The notes under the pieces: generated by a model
The model's database searches: none
What the model saw: only the letters and a program-made list of their open reading frames with translations
What the model was told of the DNA's origin: nothing
Position numbers and translations under genes: made by a program
In this document: positions 33,123 to 41,286 of the stretch, one piece after another
How the letters are laid out: every line of letters begins with the position of its first letter
Position numbering within the stretch: position 1 is the first letter of the stretch
Source: Saprospiraceae bacterium
Lineage (GTDB): Bacteria; Bacteroidota; Bacteroidia; Chitinophagales; Saprospiraceae
Reading direction: 5' to 3'
Assembly (NCBI GenBank): GCA_020628475.1
Contig: JAHDFB010000026.1
Location: 1 to 41,401, forward strand
DNA: 41,401 nucleotides

Positions 33123-34670
33123 TTGGAAAAAGAATTAATCGTAAATGTATCTGAAGGTAAAGTCGAGATGGCCTTATTGGAAGATCAAAAACTGATGCTG
33201 GTTCAAACGCAAAAAACGACCGAAAATCTATTGGTCGGCGATATATTCCTCGGAAGTATCAAAAAGTTGATGCCAAGTCTTAATGCAGCCTTTGTCGATA
33301 TAGGTTTGCGAAAAGATGCCTTTCTACACTATACCGATCTTGGGCCACAACTAAGATCCATGTTAAAGTTTGCAGAAACCACTAGAACAGGCAAAAACAA
33401 AAATGCACTACTAGGCAACTTCAAAAACGAACCGGACATCATCAAAACGGGTAAAATAGACCAAGTACTTCAAAAAAAGCAACAACTTCTGGTCCAGATT
33501 ACCAAAGAACCCATTAGTACAAAAGGACCTAGATTGACCTCAGAAATCACCTTACCCGGTCGATATGTCGTACTTTCTCCTTTCAACCAGCACGTTGCTG
33601 TATCGAAGAAAATTCCTGATGCAGAAGAGCGCAAACGTCTAAAACTACTGATCGAGAGTATTCGACCTAAAAATTTCGGTGTCATCGTACGGACGGCAGC
33701 TGAGGGTAAAAAAGTAGCAGACCTACACGAGGAAATCAGTCAATTGACTGAAACATGGCGTGATATTCATCGTCAATTAAAGACAGTGAAGGAACCGCAA
33801 AAATTGGTCAGCGAAATGGATAAAACTTCCAGTTTTATTCGCGACGTTCTCAATGAAGATTTCTCGAGTATCATCGTAAATGATCCAAGCTACTTCAAAA
33901 ACATTAAACAATTGATGGGCACCATAGCACCGGAAAAAACCAAAATAGTCAAACACTATCGAGGTGGTAAACCTATCTTCGAAAACTTTGGTATAAATCG
34001 TCAGATCAAATCCTCTTTTGGTAAGACCTCTACGATGAACAGCGGAGCTTACTTGGTCATTGAACATACAGAGGCCATGAGCGTCATTGATGTCAATAGT
34101 GGTCCAAAAATGCAAAAGAGCGATCAAGAATCAGCCGCTCTAGCGGTCAATCTTGAATCGGCAAAAGAGATCGCACGACAATTACGTCTTCGAGATATTG
34201 GTGGGCTAATCATCATCGACTTCATCGATATGCGGAAACAAGAAAATAAAGCCGCGTTATATAAAGCCATGAAGGAATGCATGAAAAGTGATCGTGCTCA
34301 ACATACCATTTTGCCCTTGAGTAAGTTCGGATTGATGCAAATTACTCGACAACGAACCAAGCCGGTGGTAAAAATTGATACCTCCGAAATGTGTCCGACT
34401 TGTCAAGGTACTGGTAAAGCCAAACCTTCTATTTTGGTAGCAGATCGAATCGAGAGTGACTTAGAAAGGATATTAACATCAAATCCTAAGATCAAACCAT
34501 CCTTGAAGGTGCATCCTTTTGTTTATGCGCATTTTACCAAAGGTATTATGAACAAACGCGTGGCCTGGTTCCGTAAATATTACAAATGGATTAAAGTCGA
34601 TCCCATGGAGGATTACTACCTGGACCAATACAAATTCTTTGACAGCAATAACGATGAAATAAGAATTTAA
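33123..34670 (+). CDS. rng: Ribonuclease G/E family endoribonuclease
   Basis: Single-strand-specific endoribonuclease for rRNA 5' processing and mRNA decay. The 515 residues have an N-terminal S1 domain (GDIFLGSIKKLMPSLNAAFVDIGLRKDAFLHYTDLG), the catalytic DNase I-like domain with Asp pairs (SVIDVNSG about 321, IIIDFIDM about 363) and the Zn-link CPTCQGTGK (about 422). There is no RNase E-type C-terminal scaffold. Start TTG 33123 is required: no in-frame ATG precedes MALLEDQ. The stop lies 7 nt before feoA, so rng is probably cotranscribed with the iron transporter. Confidence 0.93.
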   Translation: MEKELIVNVSEGKVEMALLEDQKLMLVQTQKTTENLLVGDIFLGSIKKLMPSLNAAFVDIGLRKDAFLHYTDLGPQLRSMLKFAETTRTGKNKNALLGNFKNEPDIIKTGKIDQVLQKKQQLLVQITKEPISTKGPRLTSEITLPGRYVVLSPFNQHVAVSKKIPDAEERKRLKLLIESIRPKNFGVIVRTAAEGKKVADLHEEISQLTETWRDIHRQLKTVKEPQKLVSEMDKTSSFIRDVLNEDFSSIIVNDPSYFKNIKQLMGTIAPEKTKIVKHYRGGKPIFENFGINRQIKSSFGKTSTMNSGAYLVIEHTEAMSVIDVNSGPKMQKSDQESAALAVNLESAKEIARQLRLRDIGGLIIIDFIDMRKQENKAALYKAMKECMKSDRAQHTILPLSKFGLMQITRQRTKPVVKIDTSEMCPTCQGTGKAKPSILVADRIESDLERILTSNPKIKPSLKVHPFVYAHFTKGIMNKRVAWFRKYYKWIKVDPMEDYYLDQYKFFDSNNDEIRI

Positions 34671-34677
34671 AAGGACC

Positions 34678-34902
34678 ATGACATCACTCAACGATCTTAA
34701 AAAAGGCCAAAAAGGGCGCATCCTATCATTTGAAAATCTGGAAATTGAAAAAGCCTTTCTTATTTTCGGATTACTGCCGGATGTGACCGTCGAATTAAAG
34801 CGTAAAATGCCTTTCGGCGGTAGCCTTTATCTTTCATTTAATCAAACACTTCTGGCGGTGAGGCGATCAGAGGCGGCTCAAGTATCCATCGAAATCCAAT
34901 GA
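34678..34902 (+). CDS. feoA: Ferrous iron transport protein A
   Basis: A small cytoplasmic SH3-like protein (74 residues) that assists FeoB. The pattern LNDLKKGQKGRILSF ... LLPDVTVELKRKMPFGGSLYLSF ... LAVRRSEAAQVSI is typical FeoA. A purine-rich AAAAGGA lies just before the ATG, one of the few Shine-Dalgarno-like sites here. It overlaps feoB by 4 nt (ATGA), so the two are coupled and not fused as in some Bacteroidota. Confidence 0.92.
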   Translation: MTSLNDLKKGQKGRILSFENLEIEKAFLIFGLLPDVTVELKRKMPFGGSLYLSFNQTLLAVRRSEAAQVSIEIQ

Positions 34903-37022
34903 GCAAAAACCAAAAATGGATTGGCCTAGTCGGTAATCCCAACAGCGGAAAATCAAGCCTATTTAATCACTTAACAGGTCTTCGGCAAAAGGTAGGAAAT
35001 TTTCCAGGAGTCACGGTTGATAAGAAAACCGGAACCTACCTAAGTGATGAAGGTGAAACGATCAATTTAATTGACTTTCCAGGATTATATAGTCTTTATC
35101 CGAACTCGAAAGATGAAAAATTGGTGGTCAATATTTTGGCAAACCCAGATGACGCTTTCTATCCCGACAAGATCGTTTATGTTTTAGATCCACTACAATT
35201 GGAGCGGCATCTACTCTTGGCTACGCAAATTATTGACCTTGGCTTTCCTACGATTATTGCGATCAATATGATTGACATTGCCAAAGAAAATCAACTTTCC
35301 ATCAATACGGCATATTTGTCAAAAAAATTAGGAGCACCGGTCGTCCAAGTCAGCGCAAGAACAGGAGAAGGTATGGCTGCTTTGAAAGCACATATAGAAT
35401 CTAAAGATTTTAGCAAACCAGCCCCTTTATACAGTCTCAATAAAGAGCATAAAAAAATTGCCAAAGAAGTAGCGGACGCCATTCAGTCAAAGCAAGGTGC
35501 CGAACTCAATGATTATAATGCATTGGTCGTAGCCAATCATTATGATTGGATCGAAGGCATCAGTGATAATGCCCGACAAAATGCGAAGCATATTGTCGAG
35601 TTAAACCAATTTGACAAGCTGGATCAACAGGTCCAGGAAACCATGAAACGCTACGATACTTTCAGTCCTTGGATAGCAAAAGCCGTTTCTAAGCCGGATG
35701 ATTCGAACAAGTTCATCTCGGAAAGAATTGATCGGGTGATTACACATCCGATTGCCGGGCCACTTATATTTTTTGGGCTCATGTTCCTGATTTTCCAAGG
35801 ATTATTTTCTTGGACAGGATATCCCATGGATTTGATTGATGGTGCATTTGCTTGGTTGGGAGACTCGGTTAAATATGCATTAGGTTCAGGTTGGGTAAGT
35901 AGCTTGATAGCAGATGGAATATTAGCCGGGATAGGTGGTATCGTCATCTTTATCCCACAAATATTCTTCCTCTTCTTAGTCATCAGTATTTTAGAAGAAA
36001 TCGGCTATATGTCCCGTGCCGTATACATGTTTGACAAACTCTTACAAGGTATCGGGCTCAATGGGCGCAGTATTGTTTCGCTAATATCAGGTGGAGCCTG
36101 CGCCATTCCGGCGATTATGTCTACTCGAACCATGAAAAACTGGAAGGAACGACTCAATACCATCATGGTGACTCCTTTGATATCATGTTCAGCACGGATT
36201 CCTGTGTATATCGTATTGATCGCCTTTGTCGTACCTGACGAGACGGTCGGCGGCATATTCAATATGCAAGGATTGGCCTTTATGGGACTTTATTTGATTA
36301 GCATAGTAGCCGCTTTAGTGTCGGCATTTGTATTCAAATTAATCCTTAAATCGGATCAGAAATCCTATCTGATGATCGAGTTGCCCCAGTATAAAAAACC
36401 GATCTGGAAAAATGTATTTCTTACCATCAAAGAAAAACTATGGGCTTTCATTTGGGAAGCAGGTAAGGTTATATTCGTGATTTCTATCATACTATGGTTC
36501 TTAGCCAGTTTCGGTCCCAAAAACAAAATGGAGCTGGCTCAAAAAGAGGCTATGACCTACTCCATCGAGCAAAATTTATCACCGGAAGAGACTCAAAATT
36601 TTATTGCGGCTAAAAAGATCGAAGCATCTTATGCCGGTCATATGGGGAAATTCATTGAACCTGTCATCAAGCCATTAGGCTTTGATTGGAAGATGGGGAT
36701 TGCCTTGATCACATCGTTTGCAGCAAGAGAAGTTTTCGTGAGTACGATGGCGACGATCTATTCGATTGGTAGTGAGGATAACGAGTCGACCATTCGAGAT
36801 CGCCTAGCCAAGGAAGTCAATCTTGATACTGGCGAGAAAGTCTATACACCGGCGGTAGCTATGTCGCTGCTCATATTTTATCTTTTTGCGATGCAATGCA
36901 TGAGTACATTAGCGATTACCAAGCGGGAGACCAACAGTTGGAAATGGCCAATTATACAGTTTAGCTATATGACCGCCCTTGCCTATATTGCCAGTTTAGT
37001 GGTCTATCAATTAATGCGATAA
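34899..37022 (+). CDS. feoB: Ferrous iron transporter B (GTPase permease)
   Basis: Inner-membrane Fe(II) importer. The 707 residues start with the GTPase domain: G1 GNPNSGKSS (12-20), the G2 region around GNFPGVTV (33-40), G3 DFPG (59-62) and G4 NMID (123-126). A guanine-dissociation-inhibitor-like helical region follows, and then the membrane part from about 285 with two Gate domains (SGGACAIPAIMSTRTMKNWKERL and the CAREVF-like SFAAREVFVSTMATIYSIG). No feoC or Fur-type site is obvious. It ends inside the first bases of repeat copy B. Confidence 0.95.
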   Translation: MSKNQKWIGLVGNPNSGKSSLFNHLTGLRQKVGNFPGVTVDKKTGTYLSDEGETINLIDFPGLYSLYPNSKDEKLVVNILANPDDAFYPDKIVYVLDPLQLERHLLLATQIIDLGFPTIIAINMIDIAKENQLSINTAYLSKKLGAPVVQVSARTGEGMAALKAHIESKDFSKPAPLYSLNKEHKKIAKEVADAIQSKQGAELNDYNALVVANHYDWIEGISDNARQNAKHIVELNQFDKLDQQVQETMKRYDTFSPWIAKAVSKPDDSNKFISERIDRVITHPIAGPLIFFGLMFLIFQGLFSWTGYPMDLIDGAFAWLGDSVKYALGSGWVSSLIADGILAGIGGIVIFIPQIFFLFLVISILEEIGYMSRAVYMFDKLLQGIGLNGRSIVSLISGGACAIPAIMSTRTMKNWKERLNTIMVTPLISCSARIPVYIVLIAFVVPDETVGGIFNMQGLAFMGLYLISIVAALVSAFVFKLILKSDQKSYLMIELPQYKKPIWKNVFLTIKEKLWAFIWEAGKVIFVISIILWFLASFGPKNKMELAQKEAMTYSIEQNLSPEETQNFIAAKKIEASYAGHMGKFIEPVIKPLGFDWKMGIALITSFAAREVFVSTMATIYSIGSEDNESTIRDRLAKEVNLDTGEKVYTPAVAMSLLIFYLFAMQCMSTLAITKRETNSWKWPIIQFSYMTALAYIASLVVYQLMR

Positions 37023-37132
37023 GGGTGGCACCCTGCGGGTCGGGCTATGCGTGGTTTCCCGAAGGTCATCCTTCCTCGCCAGCTCGTCAGGAGCGCGGAT
37101 CGAATGATCGCGCCCACTACTATCCCTGCCAC
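37019..37132. repeat. Structured intergenic repeat, copy B
   Basis: Begins ATAAGGGTGGC, with the feoB stop codon inside its first bases, and ends ATCCCTGCCAC. GTGGCA (37025-37030) pairs with TGCCAC (37127-37132). It shares the ordered blocks CGGGCTAT, TGGTTTC, GTCATCC and ATCCCTG with copy A after rnhB (13463-13603), while the inner parts differ. The closing stem is GTGGC/GCCAC here and GCGAC/GTCGC in copy A, that is, with paired changes. No coding potential. It may also terminate feoB. Confidence 0.65.
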
Positions 37133-37148
37133 GGTTGAAATGGGTTAT

Positions 37149-37450
37149 TTATAATAGTGTGCTTGTATTCTTTTTTAATTCCACCAAGATTTCATCGGCG
37201 GAAAGATCTTTATAAAATATCCAATCAGAGATCAGCCCTTCTGGTTTTCTGTAGTATTTCTCAAGCATCGCCATATTTGAGAATATCAATGCATCATTAT
37301 CCAAGTTTTCAAATATTTGTTCCAATAACCCTTTTGCCCATTTATCCGTTAATGCATTCCTCATCTTTAATTGCCATTCAAATTTTTATTATCCAAAAGA
37401 TACAATATAAACTTCTCGTGATACATCAATTTCTTCACGATCTTTATCAT
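37149..37450 (-). pseudogene. Small unknown gene with a frameshift in an A5 run
   Basis: Two minus-strand frames abut here: 37450-37367 (27 codons, ATG start, MIKIVKKLMYHEKF...) and 37364-37149 (71 codons). The second frame is already open upstream of its ATG as KFEWQLKMRNALTDKW. Adding one base to the A-run (T's at 37383-37387 on the plus strand) joins them into one protein of about 100 residues, helical and with no recognised family. The gene may be truly broken, or the base may have been lost in sequencing. If read separately, the 71-residue downstream ORF is the only sizeable product. Confidence 0.5.
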
Positions 37451-37532
37451 CTCAAATATCCTCTTAGTTAAGAAGCAACTAAAATCAATATAAAACTTAA
37501 AACCTAGATGATATTAAATATCTACTTCCCAT

Positions 37533-38153
37533 TTATTCTTTAAATTCCATAGAGTTCAACGTATTATTCACCTTTTCTAAAAAAGATGAACAATTATTAC
37601 CGCTACATTCAAATAAGAGTTTTACGTGAGAGACTTCTGTATCAATAACAATTTCTCTATAAATCGCAGGTAAGATAGAATGATTATTATTTTCATAAAT
37701 AATACTATATCCTTGATAACCCAACCAATCGATATAAGTCGAATCAATGATTGTAAAACCAAGTTTTCTTATTTTACGAAACCTCTTTTCGAATGTAAAT
37801 AATTCATTGTAGCCCCAATTATATTCTTCAGAATTAAATGCTTCATATACATCATCCGTATAAGACGTTAAAGTCATTTGATAAACTGAATCAGGAAAAT
37901 TAGAATGGATAAAGCCGGTTTCACACAAGGGATTATATTGAGATTTTGCAAATCGTATTTTGCGCTCATCATAGTTTACCATGTCGGAGTAATCAATCCA
38001 ACTAAAATACCAATCAAAATCTAAATGATTCTCAAAATTCACCTGACCGAAATTATAGGGTAAACTTAAGACTAAGGTATTTCTCTTTGAATTACATGAT
38101 ATTATTAGAAATACATTAATAAGACTTAACAACACCATCCCTTTTAATCGCAT
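37533..38153 (-). CDS. Lipoprotein of unknown function
   Basis: A 206-residue lipoprotein: the signal peptide ends in LIISC with Cys20 as lipid site. The mature part is rich in Tyr, Asn, Asp and Phe (NFENHLDFDWYFSWIDYSDMVNYDERK) with two further Cys near the C-terminus (SGNNC region). I do not recognise a family. The composition is more AT-rich than the housekeeping genes, and the neighbours at this end (a broken small gene, an isolated micro-ORF) suggest a variable stretch. It stands alone with 190 bp upstream to the amidase gene. Confidence 0.72.
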   Translation of the reverse strand: MRLKGMVLLSLINVFLIISCNSKRNTLVLSLPYNFGQVNFENHLDFDWYFSWIDYSDMVNYDERKIRFAKSQYNPLCETGFIHSNFPDSVYQMTLTSYTDDVYEAFNSEEYNWGYNELFTFEKRFRKIRKLGFTIIDSTYIDWLGYQGYSIIYENNNHSILPAIYREIVIDTEVSHVKLLFECSGNNCSSFLEKVNNTLNSMEFKE

Positions 38154-38180
38154 ACTCCAAGTTTTAAATGCAGTGCAGAA

Positions 38181-38318
38181 TTAATACGGAATATATCGCT
38201 TGATAGTATGTATTAAACATGATATTATTTCATGTTGCCTTAGCTTCTTGGTGCTTCTTAGGTAATCCTCACTTTCTGATTTAATCACATCAAGATTATC
38301 TGAAGTCTCGTATTCCAT
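38181..38318 (-). CDS. Possible 45-residue protein
   Basis: An ATG-started frame of 45 codons (MEYETSDNLDVIKSESEDYL... ending IKRYIPY) lies between the amidase and the lipoprotein on the same strand. The frame is open back to the end of the amidase gene. The composition (balanced acidic and basic, few low-complexity stretches) is protein-like. It has no recognised family and could be a remnant of a longer gene. An inverted repeat AACATGA/TCATGTT (38216-38236) lies inside it. Confidence 0.3.
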   Translation of the reverse strand: MEYETSDNLDVIKSESEDYLRSTKKLRQHEIISCLIHTIKRYIPY

Positions 38319-38343
38319 TCCGAATACAGATGTTATTTTTGCA

Positions 38344-39093
38344 TCATCCTAGTCCTATTACCTCTTTACTTTTAAGATGCCAACCCTTTTCTGACTTTTC
38401 TATCATTAATAAGCCTTCATCTGTGGTATTTAACAGCCCAAGTCTGGTACCATCAGCATTCCAGAAAGCCGTTTTGCCGCCAGCTTCGTATTGCCAAACT
38501 TGACCACAGTAATTCGACATTAATATAGCCATAGAGTACTTGATTGCATAAGATTCAAGACAGGCATGTCCTTCCATGATACCTTTTTTTGTATAATAAA
38601 TACTGGCAAGATATAAACTGCAGTCTTTTTTTGCCGCTGCCAAAGGATGAGCGACGTTAGCGATATCCGCACAAATGGCCAACTGAATACGTTCTCCTTT
38701 TAATGCTATGTATGGATTCATATCCATGCTTGCGCTAAAATATACCTCTTCTCCTTCGTGTAAATACTGCTTCGCATACCAAATGGCCTGTTGAAAAGGA
38801 GATAGTATTATAGAACCAATATACAGTTGCCCATTATTCAACACAGGTGCCCCCACGATGATGGTCATCTTGAAATCATTAGAATATGCTTGAAGTTGTT
38901 CTAATCTTGGATCATTTAATGTCCAAGCCAAATCCTTGGCTTCCGATCGACAGTAACCGGTCAAGGACATTTCAGGAAAAAGCATCAAATCCACCTCCTG
39001 ATGACTGGCTTGAAGAACCCAATAATAATGCTTCTCCAAATTCGCTTCAATACGTCCAACTTCTGACTGAATCTGTGCACTGGCTATAATCAT
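38344..39093 (-). CDS. Carbon-nitrogen hydrolase (nitrilase superfamily)
   Basis: A 249-residue cytosolic amidase-type enzyme with the Glu-Lys-Cys triad: E41 (FPEMSLTGY), K108 (YAKQYLHEGEE) and C141 (LAICADIANVAHP). The C-A-D-I order after the Cys and GRxxR-poor termini place it with the small amidases such as omega-amidase or N-carbamoyl hydrolases, but the substrate is unclear. It starts at ATG 39093, 28 nt after the VOC gene, and both are on the minus strand, so they may form a small operon. Confidence 0.87.
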   Translation of the reverse strand: MIIASAQIQSEVGRIEANLEKHYYWVLQASHQEVDLMLFPEMSLTGYCRSEAKDLAWTLNDPRLEQLQAYSNDFKMTIIVGAPVLNNGQLYIGSIILSPFQQAIWYAKQYLHEGEEVYFSASMDMNPYIALKGERIQLAICADIANVAHPLAAAKKDCSLYLASIYYTKKGIMEGHACLESYAIKYSMAILMSNYCGQVWQYEAGGKTAFWNADGTRLGLLNTTDEGLLMIEKSEKGWHLKSKEVIGLG

Positions 39094-39121
39094 AGCGGTT
39101 TTTCTCTTTAAATGTTTATAC

Positions 39122-39571
39122 TTAGTCTTTTTTCCATGATTGCAGCTCGATCAGATTAGCATCTGGATCGCGTGCATACACAAAGGTAATCTCCCCCACT
39201 CCTTCCACCACACGCTGAGTAATTTGACCATAGGCCTTTCCTCCGTATAGCATCATTTTCTCCAATACAGCTGCTACATCTTCTACCTCAAATGCAAGAT
39301 GTCCAAATCCTCTAGTATTTGGTTTGACAGGATCCAAAGATTCTACATGACCATACTGATAAATTTCCAGCGTAGGTCCTTGATCACCGTAACCAGGTAA
39401 CAGCAGATGCGCACCTACCAATGAAGCATCCGATACGCCGGTTCCCTTGGACAACCAAGATCCAGATTGGTTACGTTGTGGAGGAACAATTTTACAGTCA
39501 AAAACATCTATATAGAACTGTGCCAATCGTTTCCAATCCTTACTGATAATATTCGTATGTGCGTATCTCAT
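39122..39571 (-). CDS. VOC-fold (glyoxalase/dioxygenase superfamily) protein
   Basis: A 149-residue vicinal-oxygen-chelate metalloprotein. Paired beta-alpha-beta-beta-beta modules are visible, with the probable metal ligands H5 (RYAHTNI), E69 (TLEIYQY), H91 (GFGHLAFEV) and E142 (NLIELQ), an H-E-H-E set as in glyoxalase I and related isomerases. The DPDANLIEL ending is characteristic. Substrate unknown. It precedes the nitrilase-superfamily gene by 28 nt. Confidence 0.87.
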   Translation of the reverse strand: MRYAHTNIISKDWKRLAQFYIDVFDCKIVPPQRNQSGSWLSKGTGVSDASLVGAHLLLPGYGDQGPTLEIYQYGHVESLDPVKPNTRGFGHLAFEVEDVAAVLEKMMLYGGKAYGQITQRVVEGVGEITFVYARDPDANLIELQSWKKD

Positions 39572-39606
39572 CTAGTATTGTTTTGACAAAACAGGAAATA
39601 CAAAAG

Positions 39607-40266
39607 TCAGGATTTATCAAAATAATCCCGTTCCTTCTGATTACTTTGTTCGATGATTTTATGTTTTTCTTCCAGTATTATTTCGGCGCCATCATTCATC
39701 ATGGATCCCAATTCTTCAAAGTATGCATCCGACCAAGTATCGCCCAAACCAACCAGCCATGACAATAAGAACAAATATTCACCGAGCCCCCATCGAAATG
39801 TCCACTTTCTCCGCTTCAGTTCTTTTTTAAGAAAATAGCGAACTAATCGCTCCAAGTCTTCCTGCCAATATTTTCTTGACAAACGACCTATGCTTTTTTT
39901 TCGTTTGAGTAGAGACTTCGAGCCTTCAAACAATTCAATGCTTTGTAGAGGCTTATACCGACGTTTTAACAAACATGCATATTGCAATTGATTTAAAAAT
40001 ACTTCTTTACGTTCGCCATTACGATATTCAATTTGAAGCCTAACCTTTGTACATTCCAAACGAATTATAATGGATTGATGTCGACGATAATAACTATATA
40101 CCGCTCTCAAACAAACAAAAGCAATCAACAATACCAAAGGCACTAACAACCAATACACCCATGTAAAAGCCGCATACAAGAGTAGAAGACCTATTCCCGA
40201 CAGCAATATAATCTGTAGGTTTAGTCCTTGATTACTACGACGATTAAAAACCAATGTGTCTGACAT
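39607..40266 (-). CDS. Membrane protein of unknown function
   Basis: A 219-residue protein not recognised as any family. A short N-terminus (MSDTLVFNRRSNQG) is followed by a nearly continuous hydrophobic stretch (about 17-56), probably two TM helices. A strongly basic cytoplasmic region with clustered Arg/Lys comes next (CTKVRLQIEYRNGERK; LKRRYKPLQ; KKELKRRKWTFRWG). The C-terminal segment is more hydrophobic, then acidic. The layout resembles bacterial PH-domain-like membrane proteins (short paired TM plus a small beta domain), but this is only a pattern. It is spaced 35 nt from the VOC gene and may be cotranscribed. Confidence 0.65.
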   Translation of the reverse strand: MSDTLVFNRRSNQGLNLQIILLSGIGLLLLYAAFTWVYWLLVPLVLLIAFVCLRAVYSYYRRHQSIIIRLECTKVRLQIEYRNGERKEVFLNQLQYACLLKRRYKPLQSIELFEGSKSLLKRKKSIGRLSRKYWQEDLERLVRYFLKKELKRRKWTFRWGLGEYLFLLSWLVGLGDTWSDAYFEELGSMMNDGAEIILEEKHKIIEQSNQKERDYFDKS

Positions 40267-40311
40267 GAGAAATTATAAATTTTAAGATTTAGTCCTATCT
40301 GAAGCGGAAAA

Positions 40312-41286
40312 TTATTCTCCTTTGATTAAGATATATATCAATTGGCTTTCCACTTTTCTTCGGATCATATTCAATGCTTCATCTTTATTCTTAGGTCTAT
40401 AGATATCAACTTTTAACGCTTCCCCTAAAAATGGAATGTAATAGTCAAAATAGTTAGAGTCGACCTTTTTCTTCTTGGTGTAATAGAGATCAATCGCCTT
40501 CTCAAATTCCTGTATTAACGTTTCTTTTGTTAAATCGTGATATAGAAGTTCCAGCAAATACTCCCTTAACTCCGTATCCGTTCTTATTTTTCGAGTAAAA
40601 AGATGAGGAATCATTATTTTTCTTGCTTCCTCTATATTCTCTAGTTTGAATGCTATCTTACTTCTTTGATAATCCAACCAAAAGTTTTTGTCCTCATGTG
40701 CATTGCCACACCAATGATAATAAGGGTACTTTTCTGATTCTTCCAAGTATTTTTTTGCTTCAAGATAATTTCCCTGAATAAATTCAATCTTATATAACAT
40801 TTCCGAGGCTCTCCTGCGATAGTTTGCAAAATTTTCCGCCATTAATCCATGACCTACGGATACTTCCTCCTCATCTTGAACATCACTATTTAACACTTCT
40901 AAAAATGATTTTTTAGCAGCATAATAAAACTTTAATTCAAATTGTAATATTCCTTGATTATTCAATGCTCGATAATAAAGGGTCGAAGTGGGATATTCTA
41001 ATATTAATTCTTCATAATTTGAAAGTGCTTTTCGAAGTAACTCTTCTTTCTGTTCCAAGTAAATTTCTCTTCTAGCTTTACCTTTTATTGTAGAAGTATC
41101 CACAATACTTATTAGATAATCTAATTCCAAATGATAGTATACAATGTTGGTCAATTCCTCCGCTTCTTTAAACAAACTTTTTGAATCCGATTCAATCCAA
41201 GCTGAATCCAACTCCATTTCTTGACTAAATAGAGATACGGATTGTAAAATCAAGATTATGGTGATAGCGTTTTTCATTTTTATCAT
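40312..41286 (-). CDS. Exported TPR-like protein, unknown function
   Basis: A 324-residue protein with a Sec signal peptide ending LFSQ. The mature part is helical, with TPR-like segments (LRKALSNYEELILEYPTSTLYYRALNNQGILQFELKFYYAAKKSFLEVL; YLEAKKYLEESEKYPYY). Such proteins are often periplasmic scaffolds. ATG 41286 gives MIKMKNAIT; a second in-frame ATG at 41277 gives MKNAIT with an equally good signal peptide and may be the true start. The remaining 115 bases to the window edge show no gene. Confidence 0.7.
   Translation of the reverse strand: MIKMKNAITIILILQSVSLFSQEMELDSAWIESDSKSLFKEAEELTNIVYYHLELDYLISIVDTSTIKGKARREIYLEQKEELLRKALSNYEELILEYPTSTLYYRALNNQGILQFELKFYYAAKKSFLEVLNSDVQDEEEVSVGHGLMAENFANYRRRASEMLYKIEFIQGNYLEAKKYLEESEKYPYYHWCGNAHEDKNFWLDYQRSKIAFKLENIEEARKIMIPHLFTRKIRTDTELREYLLELLYHDLTKETLIQEFEKAIDLYYTKKKKVDSNYFDYYIPFLGEALKVDIYRPKNKDEALNMIRRKVESQLIYILIKGE

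Noticed and set aside
38216-38236. AACATGA/TCATGTT inverted repeat in the 38154-38343 gap.
   Set aside because: Arms of 7 bp in AT-rich DNA with no promoter or T-tract nearby; could easily be chance.
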